Part shown: positions 8,709 through 12,372 of the stretch, one piece after another
Numbering within the stretch: the first letter of the stretch is position 1
Layout of the letters: every line of letters starts with the position of its first letter
Assembly (NCBI GenBank): GCA_025399215.1
Contig: MU621522.1
Coordinates: 1-12,372 of the forward strand
Source: Globomyces pollinis-pini
Taxonomy: Eukaryota > Chytridiomycota > Chytridiomycetes > Rhizophydiales > Globomycetaceae
Direction of reading: 5' to 3'
DNA: 12,372 bases
The notes under the pieces: model-generated
The model's database searches: none
What the model saw: the letters and a program-made list of their open reading frames with translations, nothing else
What the model was told of the DNA's origin: nothing
Position numbers and translations under genes: made by a program

Positions 8709-11700
8709 ATGACGTCTGAAAATTCTTTGAAAATGGACAGTAAAGAGGCCAACATCACAGTTGTAGTTCGAGTAAGGTATTGAGATCATAGCAAATATTC
8801 ATTACTATAGGTATGGTATTTGAATTACTCAACTGAATTATTAGGTATGTTAAAAGTCACTAATCAAATTACAAAGGTAATCTTTTGAACTTGAATAACA
8901 ATGTAGACCAAGAAATCAGCGGGAAGTCAGAGAGAATTCAACCACATGTGTTGCTACTAGTAATAATCAGGTTCATGTGAAGGCCAATGCAAATGCTTCA
9001 GATGCAACAACGAAAACATTTAGTTTTGATAAAGTGTTTGGGCCAAATGTATCTCAACAGCAAGTGTTCGATGATGTTGTTTCTGGGATGTTGTCGGAAG
9101 TTTTATTAGGTTATAATTGCACGATCTTTGCATATGGTACATCTGACGATTAATGCTCAAATTTAGGCCAGGTATTTTTAATTTCCCTCTCATTATTTCC
9201 AGACTGGAGCTGGTAAAACTCATACCATGGAAGGTGATCTGCGTGACCCAACAACTGGGGCGGGGATTATACCCAGGACACTTTATTCACTATTTGAACA
9301 ACTGGAAAATGACACATCTGAGTTTACAGTCAGAGTTTCATTCCTGGAACTGTATAATGAAGAACTAAAGGATTTATTAGCAGTTGATGAAGACTGCAAA
9401 AAATTGAAGTTATATGAGGACTTGAACAGAAAGGGTTCTGTTGTAATCAACGGAGTAGAGGAAACCTTGGTGAAAAGTGCGGCAGATGTAATTACTATTT
9501 TGCAGATTGGGAGTAAAAAGAGGCAAACTGCAGCAACTAAAATGAATGATGTTTCAAGGTGTGCAAACGAAAGTTAATATGATAGTCGTTCCCATGGAAT
9601 ATTCACCATCACTGTTCACATAAAAGAGTCAACTTCAGATGGAGAAGAATTACTCAAGGTTTACTTGTGATGGTTAATTTTAGGTTGGAAAATTAAACTT
9701 AGTAGATCTAGCGGGGTCAGAAAATATTGGCCGATCTGGCGCTGAAAATAGGCGTGCAAAAGAGGCCGGTATGATCAATCAAGTAAGATATTCCATAAGT
9801 TGACCATTTTAGAGTTTGTTGACACTCGGGCGAGTGATCAATGCTCTCGTAGATAGAAGCCCACATATTCCTTATAGAGAGAGTAAACTTACCAGAATCT
9901 TGCAAGATTCCCTTGGTAATTTTGAATATGCTCATTCCAGGTGGACGTACCAAGACATGCATTATTGCTGCTATATCACCAGCAAGGTGTAGTATTGAAG
10001 AGTCGCTTTCCACTTTAGATTATGCCCATAGAGCGAAGAACATCAGAAACAAGCCAGAAGTTAATCAAAAGTTAACCAAGAGAGCTTTGATTAGAGAATA
10101 TGTCAACCAAATTGAACAACTTAAAGCGGATTTACTGGTAAAACATTCAAGTTTATATGGTAGGCATCCAGAGAAAAAAATGGAATATACCTATCACCAG
10201 AGGTAATCATTAATCCACTTATTTCTAGTCTTACAACACTCTTACTCAAGAGAACTTAGGAAACAAAACTAGCATAACTGAAATGTCAAAAGTAATCGAG
10301 TTAAAACAAGAAGAGATGGATCAACTTCAAGAGCACTTCAAACAACAAAATGAATTATTGACAGAGACTTCCGTTAAATTAGATGAGGCATTGGAGGAAT
10401 TGTATGTAAAGCGAGCAGAATTAGTCAAACTTGTGGATGAAACTCAAAAACTACAAACTAAGTTGTTGGAGCAACAATACTTCACTCAGTAATATATATC
10501 TTCTTACCATAGGGCACATGCAGAAACAGAGATGAATTTGAATGTGCTAGCGAACGGGCTAGTCGATACTTTGAAATCAACAACAACAAACCTGGATGAA
10601 TTGCATGAAAAGATTGGTAGCTGTTCGCTAAGTATTAATATATAGGAAGAAAACATGCAATTGAAAATCAGAATGTTCGAAAATTTGAAGAGTTTCAATC
10701 AAGTTTACTCGATCATTTCAGTCAAATCAATGGAAAGGTGACTATGCTAAATACTAGCGTCTCGGATTTGAGTTCAACCATGATTTCAAAACTTCACGCC
10801 AATCAAGAAGAGTTAAGAAGGGTAATTATATTCAAGCTAAATCACAGGCAACAACTGAAAGAGCAACCACACTCAACAATCGACTGGAGAAACTAGCTGG
10901 TTATGATAGTGAGCTAAAGACAATATCGGCTGCCATGGGAGAAGAATTTTCTAAGCTTTTGAATGAAACTTTACTACTTGCTTCTGAAGTTTCAGCAGAA
11001 AATGAAAAAAAATTGGATTTATTTTTGATTCAGAATTCGCAGTCGTTGAAGGAATTTGATGAGTCCTTAAGGTTAGAAACACAGCAGGTTAGAAACAATA
11101 TCCTAAACATAGGTCACTGAAAAATTAAAATCAGTGTCTCAGGAGGTGTGTAATGTTGAGAGTACACTAACTTCATTTGTTGGTGAGGCATTGGAAGATT
11201 TATCTTCACAGCAGGAAAGCACTAGAAAAACAATGGCAGCGGAGGTATAGATTATAGATGTTTAATTTTAGATGGAGTATCTACGTACCCAGAATTTAAG
11301 TTTACAACAAAAAATCAACAACGATAAGGTAAAATCGCAAATGGAGCAGCAACAATTGATGGAGGATATTCAAAAAAGAATATCGCAATATCATGATAAT
11401 GTACAAACTCGATGGACTTCTAACTTGAATCATACGGTTGATACCATTGAATCACATTCTACCAATTTATTGTCGTTTGTTGATTCAAACGATAAATGTG
11501 AAGAAATAAAACGATCAAAGTGGAATGAATTTAGTAGAGTTACAAAATCTAATTTAAATTCTGTTGAACACTCCGTCAAGTCAACGATGGAGGTATTTTA
11601 GATTTGAATATTAACATGTAGGATATGGAAGACAATCAGATGAAAAATACTACGCGATTAAATGATATCACGTATAGATTAACCCAAGATATTCAAACCA

Positions 11701-12325
11701 ATAAGAAGTCGCTACACCAATCAATTGAAAAAGCTTCATTAGTTACCAAAACTGGGCTGGAGAAGTTGTATAACAACTCAGCAAGAGATCATGCAAAATC
11801 TGTAGATATGATTGAATCATCCAGAAAGCATCTGAAACTTTCCGATCAGACCTCTCTTAAATTAGATAATTGGGTAGAAAATGAATTCCGGGAAGTTACA
11901 AACTCCGTAAGTCAAGTTGTTTAATTTTAGTTGACTCACCAATCTACAATTAATGATTCCTTTAAAGCAGATTTTGATCAACTAATGGACCATGGAATTC
12001 AAACCGTCCAAAATGGTTCATTGGTGCAAGATACAAGTACAGGTAAAACACCACGTAAACAAGAAATCAAGTAATGTTTTGAAAATATTTGATTAGTAGT
12101 ATTCCCAAAAATTGGGAATTGACAAAAAGTTATGATGAATTACGAGTTGAACTTCGTTCACAAGGGAAAATGGAGCTTTTTGACGCTTTGGGTAATCCTT
12201 TGGATAAGGAAAATATGACAATGGTAATGAATACACCAACTGCCCCAAGCAAACTACCACTTTTTAAACCTTTGAAGAAAGTTCATAATCCATTCAAAGA
12301 TATACAAGAGAATTTAGCTGATTGA
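8709..12325 (+). CDS. Kinesin-5 (BimC/Eg5/Cut7-type) mitotic motor, 1018 aa, 18 exons
   Basis: Plus-end-directed homotetrameric motor that slides antiparallel spindle microtubules. Exons: 8709-8776, 8907-9136, 9167-9171, 9203-9558, 9586-9658, 9684-9782, 9813-9915, 9941-10137, 10164-10202, 10229-10488, 10513-10616, 10646-10821, 10848-11087, 11113-11244, 11272-11592, 11622-11906, 11931-12070, 12097-12325; total 3057 nt, exactly in frame. Introns are 24-31 nt apart from the first (130 nt). The motor domain has [15 protein letters not shown]-loop GQTGAGKT (100-107), switch I with SSRSH (219-223), switch II DLAGSE (252-257), and [17 protein letters not shown] typical of kinesin-5. The neck region reads [13 protein letters not shown], followed by KNGIYLSPE and a long coiled coil. 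The tail has a BimC-like box (TGKTPRK) with a candidate CDK site, Thr-Pro, across exons 17-18. Start is ATG with A at -3; M9 is a possible alternative start. Confidence 0.97.
8777..8906 (+). other. Composite 130-nt kinesin intron made of four intron-like units
   Basis: The intron joins exon 1 (..VRVR, codon split AG|A) to PRNQRE. It can be cut completely into four units that each start GT and end AG with no base between them: 8777-8810 (34 nt), 8811-8844 (34), 8845-8876 (32) and 8877-8906 (30). Units 1, 2 and 4 end in TAG and unit 3 in AAG; all four begin GTA. The unit size equals the normal intron size of this genome. The outer splice is certain from protein homology; stepwise removal is inference. 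Confidence 0.6.
9167..9171 (+). other. 5-nt microexon (GCCAG) inside the kinesin P-loop
   Basis: Exon 2 ends TAT G at 9136 and exon 4 starts ACT GGA GCT at 9203. The bases GCCAG between a 30-nt intron (9137-9166) and a 31-nt intron (9172-9202) supply GC CAG. This restores Tyr-Gly-Gln-Thr-Gly, the invariant kinesin P-loop. Skipping the microexon would shift the frame and lose Gln101. Confidence 0.88.
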
Positions 12326-12372
12326 GATGCTTAAAAATTATAATATAATGAATAATTTTACTTGAAAAAAAT
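12326..12372 (+). other. Start of the kinesin-5 3' flank
   Basis: There are 47 bp of AT-rich sequence after the TGA stop. No canonical AATAAA is present before the window ends; near-matches such as AATAAT occur, so the poly(A) site is unresolved. Confidence 0.3.

Noticed and set aside
8708..8710. Minus-strand ATG as the LRR gene start
   Set aside because: It overlaps the kinesin ATG on the other strand, would need two more introns, and yields no convincing signal peptide.
12101..12119. Perfect 8-bp inverted repeat with a 3-nt loop at the start of the last kinesin exon
   Set aside because: It encodes the conserved-looking IPKNWEL segment of the tail; a hairpin so short is likely a by-product of coding sequence. 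A role at the nearby acceptor cannot be excluded.
739..12325. Chopped frames read as frameshifts or pseudogenes
   Set aside because: All breaks in the four multi-exon genes are closed by GT...AG introns that restore conserved motifs, and the summed exons stay in frame (2325 nt for CSL, 3057 nt for kinesin).

Overview
The window is nuclear DNA of a eukaryote, most likely a fungus and probably an early-diverging, compact, AT-rich one. The fungal clues are an acyl-CoA dehydrogenase joined to the end of a cytochrome b5 domain, a CSL transcription factor with a long N-terminal extension, and a Lyc1-type N-acetyltransferase. The lineage call is inference; no species is assigned. The most general property is very short spliceosomal introns. 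I placed 42 of them by joining conserved protein motifs in frame. Thirty-nine are 24-35 nt long, and the exceptions are 49, 81 and 130 nt. Open frames that look broken are almost all explained by these introns, so nothing here needs to be called a pseudogene.

Layout, left to right. Positions 1-1472 (+) hold the 3' part of a cytochrome b5-fused acyl-CoA dehydrogenase. A 368-bp intergenic stretch with a TATA-like box follows. Positions 1841-4355 (+) hold a CSL (CBF1/Su(H)/LAG-1) DNA-binding protein in six exons, 774 aa. Convergent to it, 4429-5445 (-), is an intronless GNAT acetyltransferase of the Lyc1 family. Positions 5524 to about 8539 (-) hold a large surface leucine-rich-repeat protein with a Ser/Thr-rich stalk and a GPI-type tail. 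It is built from four tandem copies of one multi-exon module, with nearly every LRR on its own exon and every intron in phase 2. Divergent from it, 8709-12325 (+), is a complete kinesin-5 (BimC/Eg5/Cut7) motor in 18 exons, 1018 aa.

The five genes do not form a pathway: they cover fatty-acid oxidation, transcription, lysine or small-molecule acetylation, the cell surface, and the mitotic spindle. What links them is gene structure. The best candidates for something undescribed are a 130-nt kinesin intron that reads as four intron-sized GT...AG units placed head to tail, a 5-nt microexon inside the kinesin P-loop, and the exon-module amplification in the LRR gene. In addition, all 12 introns whose length is a multiple of three carry an in-frame stop.
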